DNA of 15,758 bases from CAZEAN01 sp964510225 (GCA_964510225.1 CAZEAN010000131.1:1-15758); one strand, 5' to 3'; counted from the stretch's first letter, positions 7,227 through 15,210 are shown. Translations and numbers: made by a program. Notes: generated from the sequence alone by a model not told the origin.

Positions 7227-9734
7227 CTATTCTTCAGCCAGCTCATGGGTTGACTGAATGGCGAATCGATCTTGGTAGCGAAGATACAAGAACGAACCGG
7301 CAATTGTGAGGATACCGAGGGCGATGAAGGCAACGATCCTGTAGAACTGGTCCAGGGTGGCGAGGTCGACGAAGAACACCTTCAGCGCTACAGTGGCGAA
7401 TAAGCCTAGACCAAGGTAGCGGAGTGTTCGGATCTGCTCCTTGATCCCGCCGATGATTAGTCCCAACCCGAACACCGACCAGAGGATCGAGATTCCGCCA
7501 TACTGGAGCCCTGGCAAGAAATTGGCAAGGAGTGTGTTGGTTTCGAATGTGAGGTAGGCAAAGAGTGAACCCAAACCCGTGAGTCCGAGATAAAAGCCAA
7601 GTGACCCAGAAGCACCACGTTCACTCACCATCTTGCTCGTAATCGCCAGGAACGCCACAAGAGCGCCGAAATCGAGGAGCCGAAGACTGGCCTCGAGCGG
7701 GGAATACGAGTATCCGTACAGGAAACGCTCATTGAGTTGCCAGCTTGCGAGGTCAAACAGGACGACTTTGATCAACAACCCACCGACCGAGAGCACAAAG
7801 AGATTCCGCAAGGTCACGCTCTCTTGCACCAGATATTGCCAGAGCAACACACCGGACATCGCAAGCCAGAGGAACGTCAATGTTGGAAGTTTGAGTGGTT
7901 CATAAAGATCGCCAACGGTTCGGTTCAATTCGAGGTGGAGGTAGAGGAACAAGGTGGCGAATCCGAGGATCGTGAAGGCTTGCAACGATCGTTTCGGGGC
8001 AATCCAATCCTCAACGTCGTTCTCACGACCGATCAAGTCGGTTGATTCAGCGCCTTCGGAACGAAGGAGCCAAGCTGCTCCCCACCAGCAGCTAATCGGG
8101 ATGCCGAACTGCACGAGGCGTTCCAAAAGAGCCCTCAGATAGCCCATTGGCTCGACTTCTGTCGTTGCGTTGAACCTCGGTAGGAACTCCTGAAACAAGT
8201 CGATGGTACAGAATCGAAACAGGACAATCCCGTACAACAGAAACGAGACTTGCTGAAGATAGCGGCTCCCAATTCGCTGTGCAATCCAGAGCATGACTAG
8301 TCCTTGAATCGCCCAACTCACCGTTAGCCAACGGTCGGTCAGGAGGAAGACCATTGTCATCGCGAGGAAGAACGAAGAGAGGCCTAGGAAACTAACCAAG
8401 AGCTCGCGATCAACTAATTCTCGGCGCAGGAAGAGAACCACGTGTGCCGCATAGAATGCGCTCAACAGAATCGTGACAAATGCAACCCAGTAGCGTCCGT
8501 AAGTTGGTTCAATGAGGAGGTAGGAAGCGAGGCCATAAAACCCAGCATTAATCAATAATGCTAAGAGGTCGAGAAGGTTCGATTTCGACCGATTCACAAT
8601 TTGATAGAAGATCGTCATCGTCGAGAACAGCACAAAGAAGGCTGTCAGAAACGGCATCACTTCCCAGAAGTACGACTCTTCGTAGTTCACCATCGATCCC
8701 AGAAACAATCCAATCGTTCCCACAAAACTCAGATAGTTGAGTAGCCGCCATTCCTTCCAGTAGCAGATCCTGAGGACTCCGAGTCCAAGCACGAGCATGT
8801 AACCGTAGAGGCCAGGGTAGTTCACTTCACCCGTCGAGAGCATCAGAGGTGTTCCATAACCGCCGATGATCCCTAAGATAGCGACCAACATCGTACTGTA
8901 TCGAACCGCAATCCCGCCGGCGATTACGGTCACTATACACATCAATCCAAAGGCAATGAGGGTTGGGATCAGTTCGTAAAGGTTCGCTGCTGCAAAAACA
9001 GTGAAGTATAGTGCAGCGATCCCCGCACCCTGAAGCCCTTGCCCCAACAATTGGTAAGGCTTCCCCAGCATCCGAGTACCCGCAACGAGCATTGCCGCAC
9101 CAGTCATTCCAGCGAGTGCAACGCGGGCCTGTTCATTAAGTAAGCCATATTCGACCGAGTACTTCAAAAAGAACCCGATACCGACGATCAGAATCAGCAC
9201 ACCGATCCGGAGTAGCCATTGGCTCGCGACGGCGAATTCCATCGACACTCCCTTGGGAATGTGCTCCTCGCCGACGATGATCCAGTTCCAGATTCGCTGA
9301 AGCGTTTCTTTTGCGGCGACTTCCCAGGGATGAGGTTCGCGAGGAGGCCTAGGGGGAAGGTGGTAGGGGACTCCCGGAGATTGCGCTTTCGATCCGGCGA
9401 AATGTTCTCTTGGTACGCTCGATGCCGCTGTTTGAGAGCTAAAGGGCTCGTCGAAAGTATGTGCCCTTGGTCGGGGGCGTTCTTGAGTTCTCTCGGTTGG
9501 TTCCGGGTTGCTGACTCGAAGTGGGCTGCTGCTTGTCGTCATCGAAGGCTCTGCAGCCTCATGATCTGTGTCGGATTCGAGCCTTCTGAAGAGAATCCGG
9601 AGGTCTCGCCGCAATCCCTCCAGACGAGATTGCTGCTCGCGACGCCATTGCCTCGACATCGCGGTGGATTGAATGAACAGCAGGACGAGCGCAGTTGATG
9701 CACCCAGGTTTAGGATTAAGAGCATGGTGTCCAT
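7227..9734 (-). CDS. DUF2339 family polytopic membrane protein
   Basis: An 835-residue membrane protein of unknown function. One N-terminal membrane segment (about residues 4-23) is followed by a basic, coiled-coil-prone stretch (RQWRREQQSRLEGLRRDL) and then a Pro/Ser/Glu-rich disordered linker to about residue 150. The conserved DUF2339 entry WNWIIVGEEHIPKGVSMEFAVASQWLLRIGV comes next, with roughly two dozen hydrophobic segments filling the rest and a short charged C-terminus. This order (N-terminal anchor, linker, many-pass core) is typical of the family, which is annotated only as predicted membrane protein. I prefer ATG 9734; a GTG at 9788 would add 18 residues that are not membrane-like, and the Shine-Dalgarno is weak for either. 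It lies between two transposase relics and shows no internal damage. Confidence 0.85.
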   Translation of the reverse strand: MDTMLLILNLGASTALVLLFIQSTAMSRQWRREQQSRLEGLRRDLRILFRRLESDTDHEAAEPSMTTSSSPLRVSNPEPTERTQERPRPRAHTFDEPFSSQTAASSVPREHFAGSKAQSPGVPYHLPPRPPREPHPWEVAAKETLQRIWNWIIVGEEHIPKGVSMEFAVASQWLLRIGVLILIVGIGFFLKYSVEYGLLNEQARVALAGMTGAAMLVAGTRMLGKPYQLLGQGLQGAGIAALYFTVFAAANLYELIPTLIAFGLMCIVTVIAGGIAVRYSTMLVAILGIIGGYGTPLMLSTGEVNYPGLYGYMLVLGLGVLRICYWKEWRLLNYLSFVGTIGLFLGSMVNYEESYFWEVMPFLTAFFVLFSTMTIFYQIVNRSKSNLLDLLALLINAGFYGLASYLLIEPTYGRYWVAFVTILLSAFYAAHVVLFLRRELVDRELLVSFLGLSSFFLAMTMVFLLTDRWLTVSWAIQGLVMLWIAQRIGSRYLQQVSFLLYGIVLFRFCTIDLFQEFLPRFNATTEVEPMGYLRALLERLVQFGIPISCWWGAAWLLRSEGAESTDLIGRENDVEDWIAPKRSLQAFTILGFATLFLYLHLELNRTVGDLYEPLKLPTLTFLWLAMSGVLLWQYLVQESVTLRNLFVLSVGGLLIKVVLFDLASWQLNERFLYGYSYSPLEASLRLLDFGALVAFLAITSKMVSERGASGSLGFYLGLTGLGSLFAYLTFETNTLLANFLPGLQYGGISILWSVFGLGLIIGGIKEQIRTLRYLGLGLFATVALKVFFVDLATLDQFYRIVAFIALGILTIAGSFLYLRYQDRFAIQSTHELAEE

Positions 9735-9819
9735 GGGAAGTCCGGGCAAGATGCCGCGCAGAGAGACGCTACAATGCCCCAGATTCACGACTTCTGGGGC
9801 GCTCCTACCCTACCTCATG

Positions 9820-9847
9820 TCATTATCGCTCCCAGATGTGCCATCAA
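9820..9847 (-). promoter_or_regulatory. Possible promoter for the DUF2339 gene
   Basis: On the minus strand TTGATG (9847-9842) and TAATGA (9825-9820) are separated by 16 bases. They lie about 90-110 bases ahead of ATG 9734 in an A+T-richer pocket. The -35 match is fair and the -10 match poor, so this is only a candidate. Confidence 0.2.
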
Positions 9848-9867
9848 CACTACTTTTTTTCTGACCG

Positions 9868-10559
9868 TCACGGATTTTGGAGGTAGTCTGCTCGGTAGCC
9901 GACGAGGGAGGCAGAAATCAGCAGGTTCTGGAGCCAGTCGTCGTGGTAGCGATGGCGCTTCAGGCGTTCAGCAGGGCATCGTCATTCCTCGATCTTTCGC
10001 ACAAATTCCGTGTGCCAGTGGGCTAAGTTCGCCACCACCGCCCACGCTCGGCAGTGCAGCCGACACGCGGAACGCGAGTCGTGCAGATGTGCTGACGACG
10101 GTCGAAGTAGCAGTTAATCCCACGCATCAGTCGGTCCAGCATCGTGCTTGTCCGGTGCTGACCGGGATGGGAATACGCCTCGACGTACTTCTGCGATCGG
10201 CTGCACAGCTTCTCAACCTGCTCCAGCAGCCACGCCGACATCCGCTGGCAGGGGGCCCACTCGCGGAGCCGACGTATCCATTGCGCGAAGCCACGCCGCG
10301 ATGTCGTATGAGACGACTTCCAAACCCGTTGCGACAACTCGCGGAATGGCGTGCTGAGCTTGCCACGGCTCCGTATCTTCAGTCAGCCGTGCAGGAAGAA
10401 ACGCAGGTGCACCACCAGCGGGAACATTGCCAGAGACGATGGGTGCCTCGAGGTCCAGCCGTCGACAAGTGGGTTTCCACCGTGGATCATGGTCGCTTCG
10501 TTTGCTCGAGTCACTACCTCGCGGAAAATCGGCGAAGCCCGCAGCGTGTCAGGAGTCCT
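9868..10559 (-). pseudogene. Decayed transposase, C-terminal two thirds
   Basis: The minus-strand frame opens at 10559 and gives TPDTLRASPIFREVVTRANEAT, then PLVDGWTSRHPSSLAMFPLV and LRFFLHG. An in-frame TGA follows at 10385-10383, where Trp would fit. It continues LKIRSRGKLSTPFRELSQRVW...RRGFAQWIRRLREWAP and HPGQHRTSTMLDRLMRGINCYFDRRQ. Near 10088-10092 one base is missing. The frame then reads HLHDSRSACRLHCRAWAVVANLAHWHTEFVRKIEE, hits a second in-frame TGA at 9984-9982, and goes on CPAERLKRHRYHDDWLQNLLIS to a final stop at 9868. The HRTSxMLDRLMRG block and the C-terminal pattern recall transposases common in planctomycetes; I cannot name the IS family with confidence. The upstream end overlaps the last codons of the neighbouring SPFH gene. 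Confidence 0.72.
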
Positions 10560-12378
10560 CTATACGAGGGTCACCGCCCAATGAGGGGTCGATGTGAACA
10601 TGAGTTGCCCCGTCCTTGCCGTGGCCGGAACCCCGTAACTCGATGATTCGGTCTGCCCGGCCCTGGGTGAGATAGGCGGTGAGGTCGACGCCGAGATCGC
10701 GCAGCGCGGCGAGGTGCTCGCGATGCGATGCCGCCGCCTCCGACTCGAGCCGGCGATCTTGATCAAGTTTGAGCCCACGACGTTCGCGGGATGCGGCGGC
10801 GGACGACTCAATGGCCCGCAGCCTTGCCTCGTGCTTTTGGGCGGCGATCTCGAGGTCATGCGCCACCTCGGAACTCTGTTCCGCCCTCCGCTTGTTCGCT
10901 CGGGAGAGTTGGCTGTCGAGTCGGAAATTCTCCAGGTCCTGCGCCTGTTGCTCGGTGGCTCGGTCGAGCTGCAGCCGGGTTCGGGCCTCAATGGCCTGGT
11001 CATGCATCTGCTGGAGCCGCTCCGCTGCGCCGTAGCCCCGGTAGACGACCTTGTTGATCCGGTAGCCGCACTGGTCGGCGCGCCCGGTGAGCTGCCGGTA
11101 GGTCTCCAATTCGTTGAGTCGTTCGGTGTTCTGCTTGAACGACTCGAAGTCGTGCCGCCCGATCAAGTCAACGACGTCGCTGGAGGCGGCGTTGACAAAG
11201 TCGCCGATCGGGTCGTGGGTGGCGTCGAGCATCCGGTCGATCTCAACCAGCTCGAAGAAGATCATCAGGCGGATCGTCAGGACTGCGTCGTCCGCCGTAC
11301 GGACGTCGGACACATCGTGATACATCTGGTCCGGCATCAGCCAGAGCTTCTGGAAGACCAGGCCTTTTGGCACTTTAACGACGCCTTTCGACCCGCCCTT
11401 CGACGCATGCCATGAGAACGTGTGCAGCCATTCCCCTGGGCGGGGGATGAATAGCGCTGGGCCGTACTCGACACGGCGCTGGACCGTACTCATTCCCTCC
11501 TTCTGGCTGTAGACGACCACGGCCTCCTTGGCGGCGATCTGAAGCGCATCCCGACGGTCGACCGACTTGTGGACCCTGGGATCGAACCAGACCTCGGAGG
11601 GGCCGGGCATGTGCTCCTGCTGGCCGTCTCGATACCGGACTATCAGGTAGTCGCCCGGGTGGGCAACGTGGTGGACCATCGCTTTGAAGACGTTCCTCCA
11701 GCGCCAAATCCTCTTCGGTCCGACGATGACCTCCATCCTCCCGTCCGGCCGCCGCATCAACACGCGCTGACCTTCTTCGACCGTGTACAGGAACATACCC
11801 GCCTGTCCTCCCAGGGGTAGAGTAGTGTCGATGCTCGACCTCGCCTGCTGGTTCACCGCCCGAGTCTTAGTTCGCTGGTTTATCCGGGCTTGCTCCCGCA
11901 GACTCGCTCGGGGAGCGGGGACTTCGACAGAACTCGGATGATGCAGTTCACCAGCCTCGAAAGCATCCATCTCGAAGGCCGACGTTGGGGATGCGTACAC
12001 CGAATTGTCCACACTGGACAGTGCTAGGGTCTGGGCCCCGTCTTCGAACTCCGAGCCATAGAGGGCTTCGCGTTTCCCCCGCAATTCGTGCCAGCCGATC
12101 TGCTGTAGTCGGACCGGCCTCGCCAGGCTGAACGAGATCTTGTCTGACTTGGCGATGTCGTCGGTGTCGAGAACGCCGACGACCAGTGTTTCCCCTTCGA
12201 CCTCCAGCGGAACGACGTCCAACCCGAAGGCCATCTCGGCCGGCATCATTCTCGCCAGTTTGTCGTGTGAACCCAGAGAGAGAGTCTCTGCCCCGGCCCC
12301 CGATGCAACCTGATCCCCGCGGGAGGCCTCATCTGCTTCGTTCAGTGCCCCCCTGGTGCCGAGGTAGCGATAGTCCAT
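10549..12378 (-). CDS. Vault-like SPFH protein with GspE-N/MshEN-like N-terminus
   Basis: A 609-residue protein with no signal peptide or membrane anchor. Residues about 38-110 (ARMMPAEMAFGLDVVPLEV, LVVGVLDTDD, FSLARPVRLQQIGWHEL, ALYG) match the T2SSE-N/MshEN pattern of type II secretion and type IV pilus ATPases. A disordered linker follows to about 190. Three beta-repeats, each a hydrophobic strand, an acidic-Gly turn and a Gly-Pro, centre on GP at 220, 259 and 306. An SPFH/band-7 domain spans about 335-455 (DVSDVRTADDAVLTIRLMIFFEL; DVVDLIGRHDFESF). A charged coiled coil runs 455-560, and the tail is DLGVDLTAYLTQGRADRIIELRG and a His-containing end. The repeats, shoulder and long helix follow the order of the major vault protein. 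ATG 12378 has a strong GAGGAGG four bases away. The function is unknown; a soluble oligomeric scaffold is inferred. Confidence 0.8.
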   Translation of the reverse strand: MDYRYLGTRGALNEADEASRGDQVASGAGAETLSLGSHDKLARMMPAEMAFGLDVVPLEVEGETLVVGVLDTDDIAKSDKISFSLARPVRLQQIGWHELRGKREALYGSEFEDGAQTLALSSVDNSVYASPTSAFEMDAFEAGELHHPSSVEVPAPRASLREQARINQRTKTRAVNQQARSSIDTTLPLGGQAGMFLYTVEEGQRVLMRRPDGRMEVIVGPKRIWRWRNVFKAMVHHVAHPGDYLIVRYRDGQQEHMPGPSEVWFDPRVHKSVDRRDALQIAAKEAVVVYSQKEGMSTVQRRVEYGPALFIPRPGEWLHTFSWHASKGGSKGVVKVPKGLVFQKLWLMPDQMYHDVSDVRTADDAVLTIRLMIFFELVEIDRMLDATHDPIGDFVNAASSDVVDLIGRHDFESFKQNTERLNELETYRQLTGRADQCGYRINKVVYRGYGAAERLQQMHDQAIEARTRLQLDRATEQQAQDLENFRLDSQLSRANKRRAEQSSEVAHDLEIAAQKHEARLRAIESSAAASRERRGLKLDQDRRLESEAAASHREHLAALRDLGVDLTAYLTQGRADRIIELRGSGHGKDGATHVHIDPSLGGDPRIEDS

Positions 12379-12450
12379 CGATCCTCCTCACCCAACCTCT
12401 ACCGATTGTTCAAAAACCGTTCCCATCAACCGTGCGTCCACACATGACAG

Positions 12451-12469
12451 GTGTTCTTATTGTGAACAC
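12451..12469. promoter_or_regulatory. Inverted repeat upstream of the vault-like gene
   Basis: GTGTTC (12451-12456) and GAACAC (12464-12469) are perfect 6-base arms around the A+T-rich spacer TTATTGT. The site lies 73-91 bases ahead of the vault-like gene's start. The arrangement fits an operator for a dimeric helix-turn-helix regulator or a promoter-proximal dyad. I see no convincing -35/-10 pair to fix the promoter. Confidence 0.35.
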
Positions 12470-12557
12470 AGGTCTAAGGTTACCGGCTACACATTTACTT
12501 CCATATCGTAACAGACGCTGTTCGAATCATCCATGGGGTCGGTATTGTGACCAGCAT

Positions 12558-12634
12558 CCCACGCTGTGGGCGGTTCGCTCCAACGGTTGCGGTAGGGACC
12601 GTCGGAGCGCCTGCGGAGTGGCTCTCCGCAGGCG
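12558..12634. repeat. Three consecutive stem-loops in the 336-base gap
   Basis: Stem 1 is CCCAC-GCT-GTGGG (12558-12570). Stem 2 pairs CGCTCCAACGGT (12576-12587) with ACCGTCGGAGCG (12598-12609): 12 positions with one A/C mismatch and a ten-base loop. Stem 3 is a perfect 11-bp pairing of CGCCTGCGGAG (12608-12618) with CTCCGCAGGCG (12624-12634) around a five-base loop. Stems 2 and 3 share two bases, so they compete at their border. They lie 81-157 bases after the DoxX-family stop and about 180-256 bases before the vault-like gene. Possible roles are a transcript terminator or barrier, a REP-like interspersed element, or a structured leader. No T-run follows on either strand. The rest of the 12379-12714 gap holds only the inverted repeat at 12451-12469. 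Confidence 0.6.
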
Positions 12635-12714
12635 GTTGTGAAGTTAGATACGGTTAGGCTGTTCAGTCCAACAATCCTAAACGAGGGTACTTAAAGAGTC
12701 TATTCAACTGACAA

Positions 12715-13398
12715 TCAACTCTTCCGGGACGTCTCATCTTCCGCGCGATATTGCCCCTCGGGCTTCGGCGCCCAGAACCAGCCGAAGAGAAGTCCATCGA
12801 GCGAAATGTAGTTGCTTGTCACTGGCGAGAGCCAAAGGATGCCGGCATTAGTCATCAAATAGATCAGCATGCTCGGCCACATCGCGATATTGTTGGTCAC
12901 GAGATGACCGAAGAGGAGGCCCAAGAGGAGAAGGCCGGTCGCGAAGCCCGTGAGGGAGGTCAGGAGGCCGAGAATCAACAACGCACCGACCGCTATCTCC
13001 ACGAAGGGAAGCGCGAGGAAGAAAAGATCAAGCGCCCAGGCCATCTCCGTTTCGAGGAAGGTGTCCTTGAATCCGGCCCGAAGCGAGTCGGGATAGCCGG
13101 CTGGTTGCTCCGAATCGGTGACGGTCGATTCAGTCGCCGCTTCATCGTCGACTGCTTCGCCGTTGAGCGGAGGGGGAGGAGAGACAGGTTCCGGCTCCTC
13201 ACTCATGCTGTCATCTTCGACAATCTCCACTACTGGATCGACGGCCGTGTTATCGACCGACTGGTTCATCGAGAAGTATTTACCCAGCCCGGCGGTCAAG
13301 AAGATCATCCCGAGGCTCGCACGGAGGAGAAGTGCGGTCAGGCTCCGGACAAAAGCGCCTGGCTCTCGACGGAGGGTGATCGAAGTCGGTGCAGCCAT
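12715..13398 (-). CDS. DoxX-family membrane protein with acidic Pro-rich insert
   Basis: A 227-residue protein with four predicted membrane segments at about 19-37, 121-146, 151-166 and 174-192. This is the DoxX/DoxD layout (entry LLLRASLGMIFLTAGLGKYFS; later FFLALPFVEIAVGALLILGLLTSL). Members are linked to quinone-dependent or thiol redox chemistry, but many are uncharacterised. Residues about 44-105 between segments 1 and 2 form an unusual acidic, Pro/Ser/Thr-rich insert (VEIVEDDSMSEEPEPVSPPPP) replacing the usual short loop. The ATG at 13398 has GGAG eight bases upstream; a TTG one codon earlier is less likely. The gene follows coaD on the same strand with an 88-base gap. Confidence 0.75.
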   Translation of the reverse strand: MAAPTSITLRREPGAFVRSLTALLLRASLGMIFLTAGLGKYFSMNQSVDNTAVDPVVEIVEDDSMSEEPEPVSPPPPLNGEAVDDEAATESTVTDSEQPAGYPDSLRAGFKDTFLETEMAWALDLFFLALPFVEIAVGALLILGLLTSLTGFATGLLLLGLLFGHLVTNNIAMWPSMLIYLMTNAGILWLSPVTSNYISLDGLLFGWFWAPKPEGQYRAEDETSRKS

Positions 13399-13486
13399 CA
13401 ATAGTTCTCCGAGGAGTCGAAGTCAGAAAGGTAAGGAGAGAAACGAACAGGGAGCGCTGGTCGAGGAAGTGGTGAGCCGTTCTCCC

Positions 13487-13990
13487 TCAACGGTTCGCTC
13501 CTTGGTAACGGTGAAGGATCGGAGCGACCACCTCCGGCGGTACAAAGCGGTCCAGAACTTCAGAACCACCGTAGCGGGCGACCTGCTTGATCAGCGAACT
13601 GGAGAGGTTCGCATACTGACCATCGGCCATCAGAAAGACAGTCTCAATCGAGGGATTGAGCTGTTGGTTGGTCAGCGTCATGCTGAATTCGTATTCCATG
13701 TCGGAGAGGGTTCGGAGCCCTCGGAGAATCACTCTCGCTCCGAGCCCTCGGACGAAATCGACTGCAAGGCCATCAAAAGTCAACGCAGTAACATTCGGGA
13801 ACGGTGCCACAACCTTCGAGACCATCTCCAATCGTTCTTCGCTGGAGAACACGACATGTTTGCTGGGATTGACCCCAATCCCCACCACGAGGCGATCGAA
13901 GAGACGGTGACCTCGGTTGATCACGTCGAGATGCCCGAGAGTGATCGGATCAAACGTTCCTGTGAAAACCGCAACCCGTTCTTCCTTCAT
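13487..13990 (-). CDS. coaD: Phosphopantetheine adenylyltransferase
   Basis: A 167-residue nucleotidyltransferase, the usual CoaD length. It joins ATP and 4'-phosphopantetheine to give dephospho-CoA and pyrophosphate, the penultimate step of CoA synthesis, in the cytoplasm. The TGTFDP block is at residues 10-15 and the T/HxGH motif is TLGH at 17-20. K44 in NPSK, R90 and R93 in RGLRT, and the ATP-site ANLSSSLIKQ at 128-136 are all present. The start codon ATG at 13990 has only a weak AGG about ten bases ahead. It lies 77 bases downstream of the class V PLP gene on the same strand and precedes the DoxX-family gene. Confidence 0.95.
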   Translation of the reverse strand: MKEERVAVFTGTFDPITLGHLDVINRGHRLFDRLVVGIGVNPSKHVVFSSEERLEMVSKVVAPFPNVTALTFDGLAVDFVRGLGARVILRGLRTLSDMEYEFSMTLTNQQLNPSIETVFLMADGQYANLSSSLIKQVARYGGSEVLDRFVPPEVVAPILHRYQGANR

Positions 13991-14067
13991 TATCCCGATG
14001 CCTGCTTTGGAGGTTTAGAGCCTAATCAGCTTAAGCGATTGTCCTTGTACTCGTTCTTCGGTGGTCG

Positions 14068-15210
14068 CTACAAACTCTTGATTGCGTGATTCAGTCCGTC
14101 TTGGAGGCGATCGAGATCGTCCTGGTTGTTATAGCAGTGCGGACTGATCCGGAGTCGACTGCGTCGACAACTGACCACGATCCCTTGAGATCGGAGGGAT
14201 CGGATCACGGCGTCATGGTCGACACCGTCACGATCGAAAACGGCGATTCCAGAGCGATCTTCCGCTGCTTGGGAGCCGACAGAACTCCAACCGAGCCGCT
14301 CTACCCGGTCGCGGACTTGATCGGCGAGTTCAAGGATCCGCGCTGAGACCCGAGCCGGACCGAGTTCCTCGATCAGTTCCAAGCTCCGGCCCATTGCCAA
14401 GAGTCCCGCCATGTTGTAGCAACCACCTTCCCAACGACCAGCATCTGGCTTCAGACTGAATGCGGGTTCGGGATCGTTGTAGGAGGAGGTCACGCTGTTC
14501 GAACCGACCCCGAGGGGCCTTAATCGATCGATCCAACTTGCTCGGACGTACATGATCCCCGCACCTTCGGGGCCAAGGAGCCACTTATGGCTGTCAGCGG
14601 CGAGGAAGTCGACCGGCGTCTTTTGGAGATCGATCCGATGAGGTCCGAGCCCTTGAATGGCATCAACGAAGAGAGCAACCCCACGCGACTGGCAGAGTTC
14701 CCCAAGGCGATCGAGATTGTGCCGGAAGCCGCTGGAAAACTCGACATGACTGATCGTTAAGAGACGGGTCCGGTCATCCATTGCCTCGATCAGGTCTTCG
14801 GGCCAGATCCGGCCGTCTCGGGATCGGACGGTCCTTGTCTCGACTCCTCGACTCTGGAGGTTCATCCAAGGAAAGAGGTTGGAGGGATATTCCTCGGCCG
14901 CGGTCACCAGATTATCGCCATCACGCCAGGGGAATCCTTCAGCGATCAGACCGATTCCCATCGTCGTGCTCGTTACGAAGGCGATCTCGGTCGGTTCCGC
15001 ATTTAGGAGCCGGGCGACCCTGCTTCGGATCCGTTCCAGCTCGTTGCGTCGATCGAGCCAGTTTACACAGCCGTGGGCTTGCTGGTCGTTTGCATACGCG
15101 ACCATGGCGTCGGCAGCACGCCGAGGGAGCGGACTAATCGCGGCGTGATCCATGTAGGCCCACTGGTTTGCAACGGGGAATTCACCCTGGCGAGTCGCCT
15201 CCCAATCCAT
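14068..15210 (-). CDS. Class V aminotransferase / cysteine desulfurase-like PLP enzyme
   Basis: A 380-residue fold-type I PLP enzyme. The cofactor lysine is K209 in DSHKWLLGPEGAG. The ring-stacking H155 (SHVEFSSG) and the cofactor pair D183-x2-Q186 (VDAIQGLG) are present, as is the RWEGGCYNMAG block at 259-269 that corresponds to the R-F-E-x-G-T-x-N block of the family. The C-terminus reads LRISPHCYNNQDDLDRL, where class V enzymes usually show SPHFYN; no SufS-type RxGxxC loop is seen, so true cysteine desulfurase activity is doubtful. ATG 15210 has GGGAG ten bases upstream; a GTG at 15240 would add ten residues without a ribosome binding site. It sits between bioF and coaD, but the substrate cannot be read from the sequence. 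Confidence 0.87.
   Translation of the reverse strand: MDWEATRQGEFPVANQWAYMDHAAISPLPRRAADAMVAYANDQQAHGCVNWLDRRNELERIRSRVARLLNAEPTEIAFVTSTTMGIGLIAEGFPWRDGDNLVTAAEEYPSNLFPWMNLQSRGVETRTVRSRDGRIWPEDLIEAMDDRTRLLTISHVEFSSGFRHNLDRLGELCQSRGVALFVDAIQGLGPHRIDLQKTPVDFLAADSHKWLLGPEGAGIMYVRASWIDRLRPLGVGSNSVTSSYNDPEPAFSLKPDAGRWEGGCYNMAGLLAMGRSLELIEELGPARVSARILELADQVRDRVERLGWSSVGSQAAEDRSGIAVFDRDGVDHDAVIRSLRSQGIVVSCRRSRLRISPHCYNNQDDLDRLQDGLNHAIKSL

Noticed and set aside
9868..10559. Use of TGA as a tryptophan codon
   Set aside because: TGA ends intact genes here, including cinA and the glycosyltransferase, and the relic also has a frameshift, so the stops are decay.
10714..11415. Plus-strand 233-codon frame
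   Set aside because: It is antisense to the SPFH and coiled-coil part of the vault-like gene; the shadow arises from GC-rich third positions.
13472..13498. Hairpin at the coaD stop as an intrinsic terminator
   Set aside because: Ten pairs form on the plus strand with two G-U wobbles, but on the coding (minus) strand those become A-C mismatches, and no U-tract follows.
13118..14089. Plus-strand 323-codon frame
   Set aside because: It runs antisense through coaD and the DoxX-family gene and has no domain pattern of its own.
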